Assembly: GCA_900473205.1 (NCBI GenBank)
Contig: UCLB01000004.1
Coordinates: forward strand, 1 to 64,000
Direction of reading: 5' to 3'
DNA length: 64,000 nt
From: Hyphomicrobiales bacterium
Lineage (GTDB): Bacteria; Pseudomonadota; Alphaproteobacteria; Rhizobiales; Rhizobiaceae
In this document: piece after piece, positions 26,944 through 37,128 of the stretch
Position numbering within the stretch: position 1 is the stretch's first letter
How the letters are laid out: each line of letters begins with the position of its first letter
Notes under the pieces: model-generated
Told to the model about the DNA's origin: nothing
Databases searched by the model: none
What the model saw: only the letters and a program-made list of their open reading frames with translations
Position numbers and translations under genes: made by a program

Positions 26944-29900
26944 ATGGGCTACCGGAACAATCCAAAACGCGACAAACAACTCGAAAAATCCAAAAAACTG
27001 GCGGAAGCATCCGGTGCGCCGTTCATAGACCCGGCGATCGTCTTTGGACGCGCCAGTACCGACGATATCCAGTATTATTCGCCCGAAATGCTGGCATCTG
27101 CCGCCCGCCATACGGCAGAAGAACTTTCGCGTTGGAAAAAGGATAAGCCCTATATTGGTATTTCCCAAGTAGAGGGTGTCGCGCCGCGTGATGTTCCGGT
27201 CACTGTTCTGACAGTCATCGGACGCAACATGCCCTTTCTGTACGATTCCGTCATGGGTGAGGTCACCAGCAGCTACCGCAGCCTCTATCTCGCTGTGCAC
27301 CCGATCATGGTGATCGATGCCAGCGTGGCGGGGGGATATCGACTGGCTGATCCCGAGAAGGACGCGCCGGAAGACAATGTCAGCCTGATCCAGCTTCACA
27401 TTGCGCCGGTGGCGGCGCAGGCGGCTGAGACGCTTGAGGAAAAAATCCGCTTCGTTTTGTCGCAGGTGCAGTCTGCCTATAGCGACTGGAAGCCCATGCT
27501 GGCCAAGCTCGACGAGGCTTTGGAAGAGTTGAAGGAGCGCGGCTCCAGCCGTCGCAAGTCCGAACGCAAGGAAGCGGTGGCTTTTTTGGAGTGGCTGCGC
27601 AACGACAACTTCACCTTCCTCGGCATGCGAGACTATAGCTATTCCGGTCAGGGCAAGAACGCCAAGGTGGAGCGCGGCGAAGGCAGCGGGCTCGGCACGC
27701 TGACCGACCCGAATGTGCGCGTGCTGCGTCTCGGCAAGGATGCGGTGACGACGACGCCGGAAATTCTGGCCTTTCTCGATGGCCCGGATTTCCTGATTGT
27801 CACCAAGGCCAATGTGAAGTCCATCGTCCACCGCCGCGCCTATATGGACTATATCGGCATCAAGCGTTTCGATGCGGATGGTAACGTCATCGGGGAATTG
27901 CGCATCGTTGGCCTGTTTACGGCCACGGCCTATACGCATTCGGTCAAGCAAATCCCGCTCCTACGTGCCAAGGTCGCCGAGGTCGAGCATCATTTCGGCT
28001 TCGACCCCAACAGCCATTCTGGCCGCATTCTGCACAACACGCTGGAAGCCTATCCGCGTGACGATCTTTTCCAGATCGATACTGATCTTCTGATCCGCTT
28101 CATCGAGCAGATCATGGAACTGAGCGACCGCCCGCGCGTGCGCGTGCTGCCGCGCATCGACCGTTTCGACCGCTTTGTGTCCGTCATTATTTTCGTGCCG
28201 CGCGAAGAGTATAATTCCTATGTCCGTGAGAAGATCGGCGAGTATCTCGCCCAGGTCTATGACGGCCATATCTCCGCCTATTACCCAGCCTTCCCCGAAG
28301 GCGCTGTGGCCCGCGTGCACTTCATCGTCGGTCGGACCAACGACAAGACACCGCGTGTAGCGCAGGACAGGTTGGAAGACGCCGTCGGCGATATCGCGGC
28401 GCGCTGGATCGACCATTTCGTGGCACTTTCTCCTTCCGGCGCACCGGTTCTGGATGTCGATCAGGCCTATCAGGAAGCCTTTACGCCGGATGAGGCGATT
28501 GGCGATATGGCGGATATTACCGCCACGGCAGGCGGGGAGCCGGTGCGCATCGAGTTCTACCGCCGCGGGGATCAGTCCAATGATGTTCTATCGCTGAAAA
28601 TCTTCCACCGCGACGGCCATCTGCCGCTATCCCGCCGCGTTCCGCTTCTGGAAAATCTCGGCTTCAGCGTCATCAGCGAACGCACTTTCGATGTCGGCGT
28701 TGTAGGTGGCGATGAAACCCGCACCATCGTTCTGCACGATATGGAACTGAAGGTGCAGCAGGGCGTGAAGCTCGATCTGGGCGTTTATGGTCCCCGGCTG
28801 GAAGAGGCGTTTCTGGCGGCCTTCCATGGCACCGTCGATAATGACAACTTCAACCGGCTGATCCTTGCCGCGGGCCTCAGCGTGCGCGACGTGTCGGTGC
28901 TGCGCGCCTATGCGCGTTATCTGCGCCAGACGGGCATCGTCTATTCGCAGGAGCATATTTCCGACACCCTGTTCAAATATCCGGCGATTGCGGCGAAGAT
29001 TTTTGAGCTGTTTGCCCATGGCTTCGATCCGAAGCTGGGTGAAAAGCCGCGCCTGCGCAAATTGTCCGATCTGCACAAGGCCATCGAGACGGCACTGTCG
29101 GGCGTTCCCAATCTGGATGAGGACCGCACCCTTCGCCGCTATGTCAATGCGGTGGATTCGACATTGCGCACCAACTATTTCCAGCGCAACGAGGATGGAT
29201 CGCCAAAGGCAATGCTGGCCTTCAAATTCGATCCTAAGCTTCTGGATGGGCTGCCGGACCCAAGACCGTTCCGTGAAATCTTCGTCTACGGCACAGAAGT
29301 CGAAGGCGTGCATCTGCGTTTCGGCAAGGTAGCGCGCGGCGGTCTTCGCTGGTCGGATCGCGGGCAGGATTATCGCACCGAAGTGCTGGGTCTCGTCAAA
29401 GCTCAACAGGTCAAGAATGCGGTGATCGTGCCTGTGGGCGCCAAGGGCGGTTTCTTCCCGAAGAACCTGCCGGTTGGTGGCAACCGCGATGAAATCTTCA
29501 ATGCGGGCAAGGATGCCTACAAGACCTATATCCGCACCCTGCTGTCGATTACTGACAATATCGTTGGCGATGATATCGTACCGCCTGCAGATACGCTGCG
29601 TTTGGATGGTGACGACCCCTATTTCGTCGTTGCTGCGGACAAGGGCACGGCAACCTTCTCCGACACGGCGAATGGTCTGGCGCGTGAGGCTGGTTTCTGG
29701 CTGGACGATGCGTTCGCCTCCGGCGGTTCTGCCGGTTACGACCACAAGAAGATGGGCATCACCGCGCGCGGTGCGTGGGAAACGGTGAAACGGCATTTCC
29801 GCGAGATGGATACCGACATCCAGACAACGCCTTTCAAGGTGGTTGGCGTGGGTGACATGTCCGGCGACGTTTTCGGCAACGGCATGCTGCTGTCGGAAAA

Positions 29901-31707
29901 GATCGAGCTGATTGCGGCATTCGATCATCGCGACATCTTCATCGATCCGACGCCTGATACAGATAGGTCCTTTGCCGAGCGCAAGCGCCTGTTCGACCTG
30001 CCGCGCTCCAGCTGGCAAGATTATGATCGCTCGACCCTGTCGCAGGGTGCGATGATCATTTCCCGCGCGGAAAAATCCGTGACACTGACGCCGGAAGCGG
30101 TGGCTGCCATCGGCATCGACAAATCCGTCGCCACGCCGTTCGAAATCATGACGGCGATTCTAAAGGCTCCTGCCGATCTTCTTTGGTTCGGCGGTATCGG
30201 GACCTATGTGAAGGCGGCGGTGGAGACCAATGCCGAAGTGGGTGACCGCGCCAACGATCCGATCCGTGTCAATGCGACGGAAGTACGGGCCAAGGTCATC
30301 GGCGAAGGGGCCAATCTCGGTATCACCCAGAAGGCACGTATTGCCTACGCACTTGCCGGTGGCCGATGCAATTCCGATGCCATCGACAATTCGGCGGGCG
30401 TCAATTCCTCCGACGTCGAGGTCAATATCAAGATCGCTCTGGCGTCTCCCGTCAATGATGGCCGTCTGACATTGCCCAAGCGCAACCAGCTTCTGGCCTC
30501 CATGACATCAGAAGTGGCGCAGCTGGTGCTGCGCAACAATTATCTGCAATCTCTGGCGATTTCGCTGACCGAGCGTCGCGGTACCGAAAACCGGGAGGAA
30601 CTCGGCCGTCTGATGGGCGCGCTGGAGGGCGCTGGGCAGCTGAACCGCAAGGTGGAAACCCTGCCGAACGATGCAGAGTTCAGCGAACGTTATGCTGCGG
30701 CCAAGCCGCTGACCCGGCCTGAAATCGGCGTTCTTCTGTCCTATGCCAAGCTGACGCTGTTCGATACGCTGGTGGCCAGCACCTTGCCGGATGAGCCTTA
30801 TCTCCAGCATCTTCTGACGGATTATTTCCCGAGCAAGATGCAGAAGACGTATGCTGCCGATATCACCGGCCACCGCCTGCACCGCGAGATCGTTGCGACC
30901 TCGCTCGCCAACCAAGTCGTCAATCGCGGCGGGCCCGGCTTCGTGCAGAAGCTGGTCGATGCCAGCGGTCTGCTCGCGCCTGCGGTGGTCAAGGCTGCGA
31001 TGATCGTCGAGGATGGCTTTGGCCTGAAGCGCCTGTGGAGCGAAATCGACAAGCTGGACGGACAAATCCCCGGCGAGGTCCAGAACGGCCTTTACGCCAA
31101 TGTCGCACGCATCTTTACCGACGCGACACGGCTCTATCTTCAGACGACGTCAACGGCGACGGGGTCGATGGTGGACGAAATCGAGGGGCTGAAGACGGCT
31201 ATCAAGACGCTGTCGCCAGCTGCTGCCAAATACAAGGAAGAGATTGGCTTCAGCGAGATCGAGGGTGTCGCACCGGCATTGATCCGTGAGTTGGAAACGC
31301 TGTCGCTGCTGGTCTATGTCCCGGAAATCATGCTGATTGCGGAGCGGGCAAACACCACGCTTGCCCGCGCTGCGGAGAGCTATGCGGCAGTATCGGCCAC
31401 CTTCCGTGTGGCAAGGCTTCTCGATGCAGGCCAGCGCGTGACGCCAGCCGATCATTATGAAAGCCTTGCGCTGCTGCGCAGCCAGGACCAGATCGCCTCC
31501 TCGCGTCGGCGCATCGTCATCTCGGCCTTGACGGAACATGCCAAGGAAAAGAACCCGGTGCAGGCCTGGTATGCGGCAGATCGCGTGCGCGTCAACCGCA
31601 TTGTCTCCGAACTTGGCGGCTTGAGCGATAGCGGCGAAACCAACCTCGCCCGTCTGACGGTTGCCGCCGGATTGCTTTCGGATATAGTCCAGGCACGAAA
31701 CGTCTGA
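26944..31707 (+). CDS. gdhB: NAD-specific glutamate dehydrogenase, large 180-kDa type
   Basis: A 1587-aa enzyme that deaminates glutamate to 2-oxoglutarate with NAD, used for amino-acid catabolism. A long N-terminal regulatory part with ACT-like segments (about 1-700, including GRNMPFLYDSVMGEV) precedes the dehydrogenase core. The core has LRFGKVARGGLRWSDRGQDYRTEVLGL and the catalytic Lys region VPVGAKGGFFPKN, then FKVVGVGDMSGDVFGNGML for nucleotide binding. The start is the ATG at 26944 (MGYRNNPKRDK), with GGGAGG 12 bases upstream, rather than 26875. A terminator-like hairpin follows. Confidence 0.95.
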   Translation: MGYRNNPKRDKQLEKSKKLAEASGAPFIDPAIVFGRASTDDIQYYSPEMLASAARHTAEELSRWKKDKPYIGISQVEGVAPRDVPVTVLTVIGRNMPFLYDSVMGEVTSSYRSLYLAVHPIMVIDASVAGGYRLADPEKDAPEDNVSLIQLHIAPVAAQAAETLEEKIRFVLSQVQSAYSDWKPMLAKLDEALEELKERGSSRRKSERKEAVAFLEWLRNDNFTFLGMRDYSYSGQGKNAKVERGEGSGLGTLTDPNVRVLRLGKDAVTTTPEILAFLDGPDFLIVTKANVKSIVHRRAYMDYIGIKRFDADGNVIGELRIVGLFTATAYTHSVKQIPLLRAKVAEVEHHFGFDPNSHSGRILHNTLEAYPRDDLFQIDTDLLIRFIEQIMELSDRPRVRVLPRIDRFDRFVSVIIFVPREEYNSYVREKIGEYLAQVYDGHISAYYPAFPEGAVARVHFIVGRTNDKTPRVAQDRLEDAVGDIAARWIDHFVALSPSGAPVLDVDQAYQEAFTPDEAIGDMADITATAGGEPVRIEFYRRGDQSNDVLSLKIFHRDGHLPLSRRVPLLENLGFSVISERTFDVGVVGGDETRTIVLHDMELKVQQGVKLDLGVYGPRLEEAFLAAFHGTVDNDNFNRLILAAGLSVRDVSVLRAYARYLRQTGIVYSQEHISDTLFKYPAIAAKIFELFAHGFDPKLGEKPRLRKLSDLHKAIETALSGVPNLDEDRTLRRYVNAVDSTLRTNYFQRNEDGSPKAMLAFKFDPKLLDGLPDPRPFREIFVYGTEVEGVHLRFGKVARGGLRWSDRGQDYRTEVLGLVKAQQVKNAVIVPVGAKGGFFPKNLPVGGNRDEIFNAGKDAYKTYIRTLLSITDNIVGDDIVPPADTLRLDGDDPYFVVAADKGTATFSDTANGLAREAGFWLDDAFASGGSAGYDHKKMGITARGAWETVKRHFREMDTDIQTTPFKVVGVGDMSGDVFGNGMLLSEKIELIAAFDHRDIFIDPTPDTDRSFAERKRLFDLPRSSWQDYDRSTLSQGAMIISRAEKSVTLTPEAVAAIGIDKSVATPFEIMTAILKAPADLLWFGGIGTYVKAAVETNAEVGDRANDPIRVNATEVRAKVIGEGANLGITQKARIAYALAGGRCNSDAIDNSAGVNSSDVEVNIKIALASPVNDGRLTLPKRNQLLASMTSEVAQLVLRNNYLQSLAISLTERRGTENREELGRLMGALEGAGQLNRKVETLPNDAEFSERYAAAKPLTRPEIGVLLSYAKLTLFDTLVASTLPDEPYLQHLLTDYFPSKMQKTYAADITGHRLHREIVATSLANQVVNRGGPGFVQKLVDASGLLAPAVVKAAMIVEDGFGLKRLWSEIDKLDGQIPGEVQNGLYANVARIFTDATRLYLQTTSTATGSMVDEIEGLKTAIKTLSPAAAKYKEEIGFSEIEGVAPALIRELETLSLLVYVPEIMLIAERANTTLARAAESYAAVSATFRVARLLDAGQRVTPADHYESLALLRSQDQIASSRRRIVISALTEHAKEKNPVQAWYAADRVRVNRIVSELGGLSDSGETNLARLTVAAGLLSDIVQARNV

Positions 31708-31720
31708 TATCAGACACCTG

Positions 31721-31755
31721 ACTGCCCGGCGTCATAGCCGGGCAGTTCAGCTTTT
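31721..31755 (+). terminator. Terminator after gdhB
   Basis: ACTGCCCGGC, loop GTCATA, GCCGGGCAGT: a perfect 10-bp stem 13 bases after the gdhB stop codon, followed by a T-containing tract (TCAGCTTTTG). Confidence 0.75.
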
Positions 31756-31780
31756 GTTGAAACGGCCGAAAGGGTGACGA

Positions 31781-33166
31781 ATGGCCTCCTCTTCCCTTGA
31801 GACCGGAGAAACCGTGACGAAGCGTGGCATCTGGGGCTGGATGCTGTTCGACTGGGCGGCTCAGCCCTTTTTCACCGTCGTGACCACCTTTATTTTTGGC
31901 CCCTATTTCGTTGCCCGGCTGACGGCGGACCCGATTTCCGCCCAGACGACGTGGAGCAATATGGCGACGATATCGTCCGTCATCATCGCCATTTTCTCGC
32001 CCATCCTCGGCTCGATTGCCGATCAGTCCGGATCGAGAAAGCCGTGGATCGCCTTCTTCGCGACGCTGAAGATTGCAAGCCTTGCGATGCTGTGGTTCGC
32101 CGCACCGGGATCGCCGATCATCTGGCCCGTGACCTTCATGATCATCGCGTCGATTGCCGCCGAATTTTCCATCGTCTTCAATGATTCCATGATGCCGCGG
32201 CTGACGACACCGGAAAATGTCGGGCGTATTTCCAATACGGCTTGGGGCCTCGGCTATCTGGGTGGCATGGTCGTGCTGATCTTCGTGGTGTTGTTTCTAG
32301 CCGCCGCACCGGGCAAAGGCGTGACGATCCTCGGCATTCCGCCGCTTTTCGGGCTCGATGCCGCTGCGGGGGAAGATGCGCGTATCACAGGGCCGATTGC
32401 CGCCGTCTGGTACTTCATTTTCATTCTGCCGATGTTTTTCTACACGCCCGATGTGAAGAAGGGTCTGCCGCTTGCCAGCGCCGTTCGCTCCGGCCTGTCG
32501 GAATTAAAGGCAACTTTGAGAGAGCTTAGAGGCCGACCCGCCATCACCCGGTTTTTGATCGCGCGCATGCTCTATCAGGATGGCGTCAACGGCGTCATCA
32601 TTCTGGGCGGCGCTTTCGCAGCCGGTCTGTTCGGCTGGGGCACGATGGAAATCGGCATTTACGGCATCATTCTCAATATCGTGGCGATAGGTAGCTGCAT
32701 TGCCGCAGGCCGGGTCGATCAACGTCTGGGCTCGCGCAACACGGTGCTGATCAGCCTTACCCTGCTGGTTCTGGCCACCATCGGCATTGTCTCAACCCAG
32801 ACAGATTCCACACTGTTTGGCTTGCTGACGCTGCCGGTCGGCAGCAGTGAAGGGCTGTTTTCCACCGGTGCCGAAAAGGCCTATCTGGTCTATGGAATAT
32901 TGATCGGCATCGCGTTTGGCCCAGTTCAGGCGTCGTCGCGATCCTATCTTGCGCGCAATATCACGGTTGCCGAGGCAGGCCGGTATTTCGGGATTTATGC
33001 GCTGTCGGGTCGCGCCACCAGCTTCATGGCGACGCTCTCTTTTTCCATCGTCACCTATGCAACCGGCTCAGCGCATCTGGGCATGGCGACGCTGACGATT
33101 TTTCTCGGCGCGGGTTTCCTGTTGCTGATCGGCGTTCCCGAAAAGGCGCGTGTCGTTCAGAGCTGA
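31781..33166 (+). CDS. MFS transporter, UMF1/Atg22-like
   Basis: A 461-aa inner-membrane protein with about 12 helices. The N-terminus (GWMLFDWAAQPFFTVVTTFIFGPYF) and the SPILGSIADQSGSRKPW loop are typical of the Atg22-like UMF1 branch, whose yeast member exports amino acids from the vacuole. Bacterial members have no firm substrate. Position after the glutamate dehydrogenase gene allows an amino-acid role, but that is inference. AAGGG precedes the ATG. Its last 10 bases overlap the 3' end of phaR on the other strand. Confidence 0.85.
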   Translation: MASSSLETGETVTKRGIWGWMLFDWAAQPFFTVVTTFIFGPYFVARLTADPISAQTTWSNMATISSVIIAIFSPILGSIADQSGSRKPWIAFFATLKIASLAMLWFAAPGSPIIWPVTFMIIASIAAEFSIVFNDSMMPRLTTPENVGRISNTAWGLGYLGGMVVLIFVVLFLAAAPGKGVTILGIPPLFGLDAAAGEDARITGPIAAVWYFIFILPMFFYTPDVKKGLPLASAVRSGLSELKATLRELRGRPAITRFLIARMLYQDGVNGVIILGGAFAAGLFGWGTMEIGIYGIILNIVAIGSCIAAGRVDQRLGSRNTVLISLTLLVLATIGIVSTQTDSTLFGLLTLPVGSSEGLFSTGAEKAYLVYGILIGIAFGPVQASSRSYLARNITVAEAGRYFGIYALSGRATSFMATLSFSIVTYATGSAHLGMATLTIFLGAGFLLLIGVPEKARVVQS

Positions 33167-33732
33167 TCGAGCTTGGTCTGAAGCGTACGCAGTTGCGCTT
33201 TCAGCTCATCGATCTCCGACGCATCAGGCTTCTTGGCTTCCTTCGGCACAGGCGGCATGGGGAAGGGTGTGAACACCTGCATGGCTTGGCGGAAAAGCTC
33301 CGTATTGCGCTTGACCTGCTCTTCCATGAAGCCGAACGGCGTGGAAAAATTCTTCGACACCGATGGGTCGCCGAAAGCCTTGGCCATATGGTCCTGCATC
33401 TGGCTTTGCTGTTCGGAGAAGGTTTTCATCGAATGTTCGAGAAAGGTGGGCACGACCATCTGCATCTGGTCGCCATAATAGGAAATGAGTTGCCGCAGGA
33501 AGGCTGTGGGCAGAAGCGTATTACCCGTCTTGGCTTCCTGTTCCACGATGATCTGCGTCAGAACCGCATGGGTAATGTCTTCTGACGTCTTGGCATCCTG
33601 AACTTTGAAATCCTCACCACGCTTGACCATCTTTGCGAGATCTTCCAGCGTCACATAGGTGCTGGTGCCGGTATTATAGAGCCGCCGGTTGGCATATTTC
33701 TTGATGATGGTCTCGCCATTGTGTTTTGCCAT
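33157..33732 (-). CDS. phaR: Polyhydroxyalkanoate synthesis repressor PhaR
   Basis: A 191-aa regulator. The N-terminal PHB/PHA accumulation regulator DNA-binding domain is at about 8-70 (IIKKYANRRLYNTGTSTYVTLEDLAKMV), followed by the PHB-binding domain (about 75-120, with LLPTAFLRQLISYYGDQMQ) and a C-terminal coiled coil (EIDELKAQLRTLQTKLDQL). PhaR represses phasin and PHB genes until it binds PHB granules. AGGAGG lies 6 bases before the ATG. It is divergent from phaA, a likely target, across 286 bases that contain several TGC-rich stretches. Confidence 0.93.
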   Translation of the reverse strand: MAKHNGETIIKKYANRRLYNTGTSTYVTLEDLAKMVKRGEDFKVQDAKTSEDITHAVLTQIIVEQEAKTGNTLLPTAFLRQLISYYGDQMQMVVPTFLEHSMKTFSEQQSQMQDHMAKAFGDPSVSKNFSTPFGFMEEQVKRNTELFRQAMQVFTPFPMPPVPKEAKKPDASEIDELKAQLRTLQTKLDQL

Positions 33733-34018
33733 GCTCGCCTCCTCGCGATGCTGGTGTCTTCTTTTTATCAGGTGTTTTTGCTCTTCCCGTTTTTAAGTTT
33801 ATGCTCAAATCAGGCTGTCTGACAAACGGTTTGTGCAATGCAACAGTCAAATTTTTGCGCAGCATTTTCGGTTTTTACTCTCGTGAAAGCGCAAAGCCTG
33901 CTCCTTCCACTTCCCTTGGGCGCCTTGCAATACGGTTTTTGCATAGGGTTATTACGCAACATGATTTGACTTGATTTCCAAGCTTTGCCAGTCTCGCGCC
34001 GCAACATGGGAGGTTTCA

Positions 34019-35200
34019 ATGCCGTCTTCGTCAATCGTCATCGTCAGCGCTGCACGTACGGCAGTGGGCTCTTTCAACGGCAGCTTTGCCAATACGCCAG
34101 CGCATGAACTGGGTGCCGCCGTCATTCAGGCCGTGCTGGAGCGCGCCGGTGTAACGGCGGGCGAAGTCGATGAAGTCATCCTTGGACAGGTACTGAGCGC
34201 AGGCGAGGGGCAGAACCCGGCACGTCAAGCGGCGATGAAGGCGGGCATCCCGCAGGAAGCCACCGCGTTTGGAATCAACCAGCTTTGCGGCTCTGGCTTG
34301 CGTTCCGTAGCGCTCGGCATGCAGCAGATTGCGACCGGCGATGCGTCGATCATCATTGCTGGCGGTCAGGAATCCATGTCCATGGCACCGCATTGCGCGC
34401 ATTTGCGTGGCGGCGTGAAGATGGGTGATTTCAAGATGGTCGATACCATGTTGAAGGATGGCCTTACGGATGCCTTTTACGGATATCACATGGGCATCAC
34501 CGCCGAAAACATCGCCCGCCAATGGCAGCTTTCCCGCGATGAACAGGACCAGTTTGCTGTGACATCGCAAAACCGCGCCGAAGCCGCGCAGGCGGCGGGC
34601 CGCTTCGCCGATGAAATCGTGCCCTTTGTGATCAAGGGACGCAAGAGTGATGTTACCGTTGATGCGGATGAATATATCCGCGCCGGTGCTTCGCTTGATA
34701 CCATGTCGAAACTGCGCCCGGCCTTCGACAAGGAAGGTACGGTTACGGCTGGTAACGCCTCCGGCCTCAATGATGGCGCTGCCGCCGTGTTGCTGATGAC
34801 GGAAGCTGAGGCCGCCAAGCGCGGTCTTCAGCCGCTGGCGCGCATCGCGTCCTGGGCAACCGCTGGTGTCGACCCGCAGATCATGGGCACCGGCCCCATT
34901 CCCGCATCGCGCAAGGCGCTGGCCAAAGCGGGCTGGTCTGTTTCCGACCTCGATCTCGTTGAGGCCAATGAGGCTTTTGCGGCGCAATCCTGCGCGGTGG
35001 TGCGTGATCTTGGGCTGAACCCTGAGACCGTCAACGTCAACGGCGGCGCGATCGCCATCGGCCACCCGATTGGCGCATCGGGCGCGCGCGTTCTCAACAC
35101 GCTTCTGTTCGAAATGAAGCGTCGCAGTGCAAAGAAGGGTCTGGTGACGCTGTGCATCGGCGGCGGCATGGGCGTTGCCATGTGCATCGAAGGTCTGTAA
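34019..35200 (+). CDS. phaA: Acetyl-CoA acetyltransferase (beta-ketothiolase)
   Basis: A 393-aa thiolase that condenses two acetyl-CoA to acetoacetyl-CoA, the first step of PHB synthesis. It has nucleophile Cys90 ([13 protein letters not shown]), the [11 protein letters not shown]is and the C-terminal active Cys in CIGGGMG. The start is the ATG at 34019 with GGGAGG at 6-base spacing; an in-frame start at 33971 lacks one. phaB follows after 122 bases on the same strand. The PHB synthase phaC is not in the window. Confidence 0.94.
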   Translation: MPSSSIVIVSAARTAVGSFNGSFANTPAHELGAAVIQAVLERAGVTAGEVDEVILGQVLSAGEGQNPARQAAMKAGIPQEATAFGINQLCGSGLRSVALGMQQIATGDASIIIAGGQESMSMAPHCAHLRGGVKMGDFKMVDTMLKDGLTDAFYGYHMGITAENIARQWQLSRDEQDQFAVTSQNRAEAAQAAGRFADEIVPFVIKGRKSDVTVDADEYIRAGASLDTMSKLRPAFDKEGTVTAGNASGLNDGAAAVLLMTEAEAAKRGLQPLARIASWATAGVDPQIMGTGPIPASRKALAKAGWSVSDLDLVEANEAFAAQSCAVVRDLGLNPETVNVNGGAIAIGHPIGASGARVLNTLLFEMKRRSAKKGLVTLCIGGGMGVAMCIEGL

Positions 35201-35322
35201 CCGCGCCATCATCATTATGCCATTTTGAAATCCTTGTTTTCGCGCGTCATTATCGCAAAACCGCTGCGCATTTTTGCGCGACATGCGCTAAAGGCTGACC
35301 GACACGAACAAAGGAGGCCTTG

Positions 35323-36048
35323 ATGAGCCGGGTTGCGTTGATAACAGGCGGTACGAGCGGCATCGGTGCTGCCATCGCCAAGGCATTTCATGCTGCGGGC
35401 TACAGGGTTGCGGTCAATTACGCCTTCACAGAAGATCGTGCTGCGCAGTTTCGCCGGGAGACCGGCATTCCGGCCTATTGCTGGGATATTCGCGACTATG
35501 ATGCCTGCGTGGCGGGCATTGCACAGGTGGAAAAGGACATCGGTCCAGTGGAGATTCTGGTCAACAATGCCGGGATTACCCGCGATGCCATGTTTCACAA
35601 GATGACGCCGCAGCAATGGCGTGACGTGATCGACACAAATCTCACCGGCGCGTTCAATATGACCCACCCCGTATGGCCGGGCATGCGCGAGCGTGGTTTC
35701 GGGCGGATCGTCAATATCTCATCGATCAACGGTCAGAAGGGGCAGGCGGGGCAGGCCAATTATTCGGCGGCGAAGGCTGGCGATATCGGGCTGACCAAGG
35801 CGCTGGCGCAAGAGGGTGCTTCGCGCAACATCACCGTCAATGCCATTTGCCCCGGCTATATCGGCACGGAAATGGTACGTGCCATTCCCCAGACCGTTCT
35901 GGATGAGCGCATCCTGCCGCACATCCCGGTCGGACGGCTGGGTGAACCGCAGGAAATCGCGCGTTGCGTTCTGTTTCTCGCCTCCGATGATGCAGGCTTT
36001 ATTACAGGTTCGACGCTGACGGCCAATGGCGGCCAATATTTCGTGTGA
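35323..36048 (+). CDS. phaB: Acetoacetyl-CoA reductase
   Basis: A 241-aa short-chain dehydrogenase that reduces acetoacetyl-CoA with NADPH to (R)-3-hydroxybutyryl-CoA. It has cofactor motif TGGTSGIG (about 8-15), NNAG (about 83-86), and the catalytic Ser, Tyr and Lys (NISSINGQKGQAGQANYSAAKAG). AAGGAGG lies 5 bases before the ATG at 35323; a TTG three bases earlier is less well placed. It forms the PHB precursor pair with phaA. Confidence 0.94.
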   Translation: MSRVALITGGTSGIGAAIAKAFHAAGYRVAVNYAFTEDRAAQFRRETGIPAYCWDIRDYDACVAGIAQVEKDIGPVEILVNNAGITRDAMFHKMTPQQWRDVIDTNLTGAFNMTHPVWPGMRERGFGRIVNISSINGQKGQAGQANYSAAKAGDIGLTKALAQEGASRNITVNAICPGYIGTEMVRAIPQTVLDERILPHIPVGRLGEPQEIARCVLFLASDDAGFITGSTLTANGGQYFV

Positions 36049-36196
36049 GATGATTGCCCTGTGTATAGCGCAGCCAAAACGGTAAACTTTCCGTGATCAT
36101 GCTGCGGTGATTTTGCCACGCTGACGAAAACTTGAACGGTGAACTCCACATGGAATTTTCGCCTAACCAAATGAAAATACGATGATTTTCGTTAAG

Positions 36197-36213
36197 TTTA
36201 GAACGACTCTAAT
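36197..36213. promoter_or_regulatory. Irr-type iron control element (ICE) before bfd-bfr
   Basis: TTTAGAACGACTCTAAT matches the rhizobial ICE dyad TTTAGAA-N3-TTCTAAA at 12 of 14 defined positions. It lies about 100 bases before bfd. A TTGACA hexamer at 36245-36250, with a weak TTTAAG about 18 bases on, is the likely promoter. Irr is the iron-responsive Fur-family regulator of rhizobia and often controls bacterioferritin genes. Confidence 0.65.
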
Positions 36214-36312
36214 ATGTGAGGATCTTCAATATTAGATGTTTTTCTTGACAGCAACTGTCTCCTTTTGGTTTAAGAATGAAAACAACGTGTTGCGTCACAC
36301 AGGCAATGATCC

Positions 36313-36624
36313 ATGCTCGTTTGCAGCTGCAATTACATCACCGATAACGATATTCGCGACGTCATCAACGAGATGCTCGATGAGGACTGTTGGCAGTTGA
36401 TCGTGCCTGCAAAAGTGTACCACGCAATGTCGAAGCGTGGCCGTTGCTGTGGCTGTTTCCCCACCGTTGTCGAACTGATTATCAAGACCACAGAAGAATA
36501 TCATGCACGTCGGCACTCGACGGAAGCCGATGTTTTTGATTTTATGTCCCGCCTGAGACAATTGCATGAAGACAACAGGAGAGCGGACATTGAAAGGCGA
36601 CACAAGAGTCATCGAGCAGCTTAA
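36313..36624 (+). CDS. bfd: Bacterioferritin-associated ferredoxin (2Fe-2S)
   Basis: A 103-aa protein of the BFD-like [2Fe-2S] family, which passes electrons to bacterioferritin to release stored iron. The N-terminal CSC (Cys4, Cys6) and CCGC (within GRCCGCFP near 44-49) supply the cluster cysteines. The rest (about 65-103) is a charged extension beyond the usual 64-73 residues. Its 3' end overlaps the start of bfr by 35 bases. The Irr-type box upstream suggests iron control of both genes. Confidence 0.88.
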   Translation: MLVCSCNYITDNDIRDVINEMLDEDCWQLIVPAKVYHAMSKRGRCCGCFPTVVELIIKTTEEYHARRHSTEADVFDFMSRLRQLHEDNRRADIERRHKSHRAA

Positions 36625-37081
36625 CGAGGCATTGTTCCTCGAACTCGGTGCAGTCAACCAGTATTGGCTGCATTACCGACTGCTGAACGACTGGGGCTAC
36701 ACAAAGCTCGCCAAGAAAGAGCGTGCCGAATCCATCGAAGAGATGCAGCACGCCGACAAGATCATCGACCGTATCATCTTCCTGGAAGGTCACCCGAACC
36801 TTCAGACCGTTGCGCCGCTGCGTATCGGTCAGAACGTAAAGGAAGTTCTGGAAGCCGACCTCGCTGGCGAATACGACGCCCGCACGGCTTACAAAAAGTC
36901 GCGCGACATCTGTCATGATGCGGGTGACTATGTTTCGATGAAGCTGTTCGAAACCCTGCTTATCGATGAAGAAGGTCACATCGACTTCCTCGAAACCCAG
37001 CTCGACCTTCTGAACAAGATCGGTGAGGCCAAGTACGGCCAGCTCAACGCAGATTCTGCCGACGCTGCCGAATCCGAATAA
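36590..37081 (+). CDS. bfr: Bacterioferritin
   Basis: A 163-aa iron-storage cage protein with a di-iron ferroxidase centre and heme between subunits. From the TTG at 36590 ([15 protein letters not shown]) the ligands fall at the E. coli positions: Glu18, Glu51, His54, Glu94, Glu127 and His130, with heme ligand Met52. This numbering supports TTG, with AGGAGAG 6 bases upstream, over the in-frame ATG at 36566. It overlaps bfd by 35 bases, so partner and store are translated together. A terminator follows. Confidence 0.94.
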   Translation: MKGDTRVIEQLNEALFLELGAVNQYWLHYRLLNDWGYTKLAKKERAESIEEMQHADKIIDRIIFLEGHPNLQTVAPLRIGQNVKEVLEADLAGEYDARTAYKKSRDICHDAGDYVSMKLFETLLIDEEGHIDFLETQLDLLNKIGEAKYGQLNADSADAAESE

Positions 37082-37096
37082 GACGATCATTCTATT

Positions 37097-37127
37097 GAAA
37101 AAGGCGGCTCTCGGGCCGCCTTTTTTG
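37097..37127. terminator. Bidirectional terminator bfr / rppH
   Basis: AAAAAGGCGGC, a short loop, then GCCGCCTTTTTT. It lies between convergent genes with A and T tracts on either side. Confidence 0.9.
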
Positions 37128-37128
37128 T

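Noticed and set aside
28627-30018. A 463-codon leftward frame opposite gdhB
   Set aside because: Antisense of a well-conserved enzyme core; no family similarity.
34031-35284. A 417-codon leftward frame opposite phaA
   Set aside because: Antisense shadow of thiolase.
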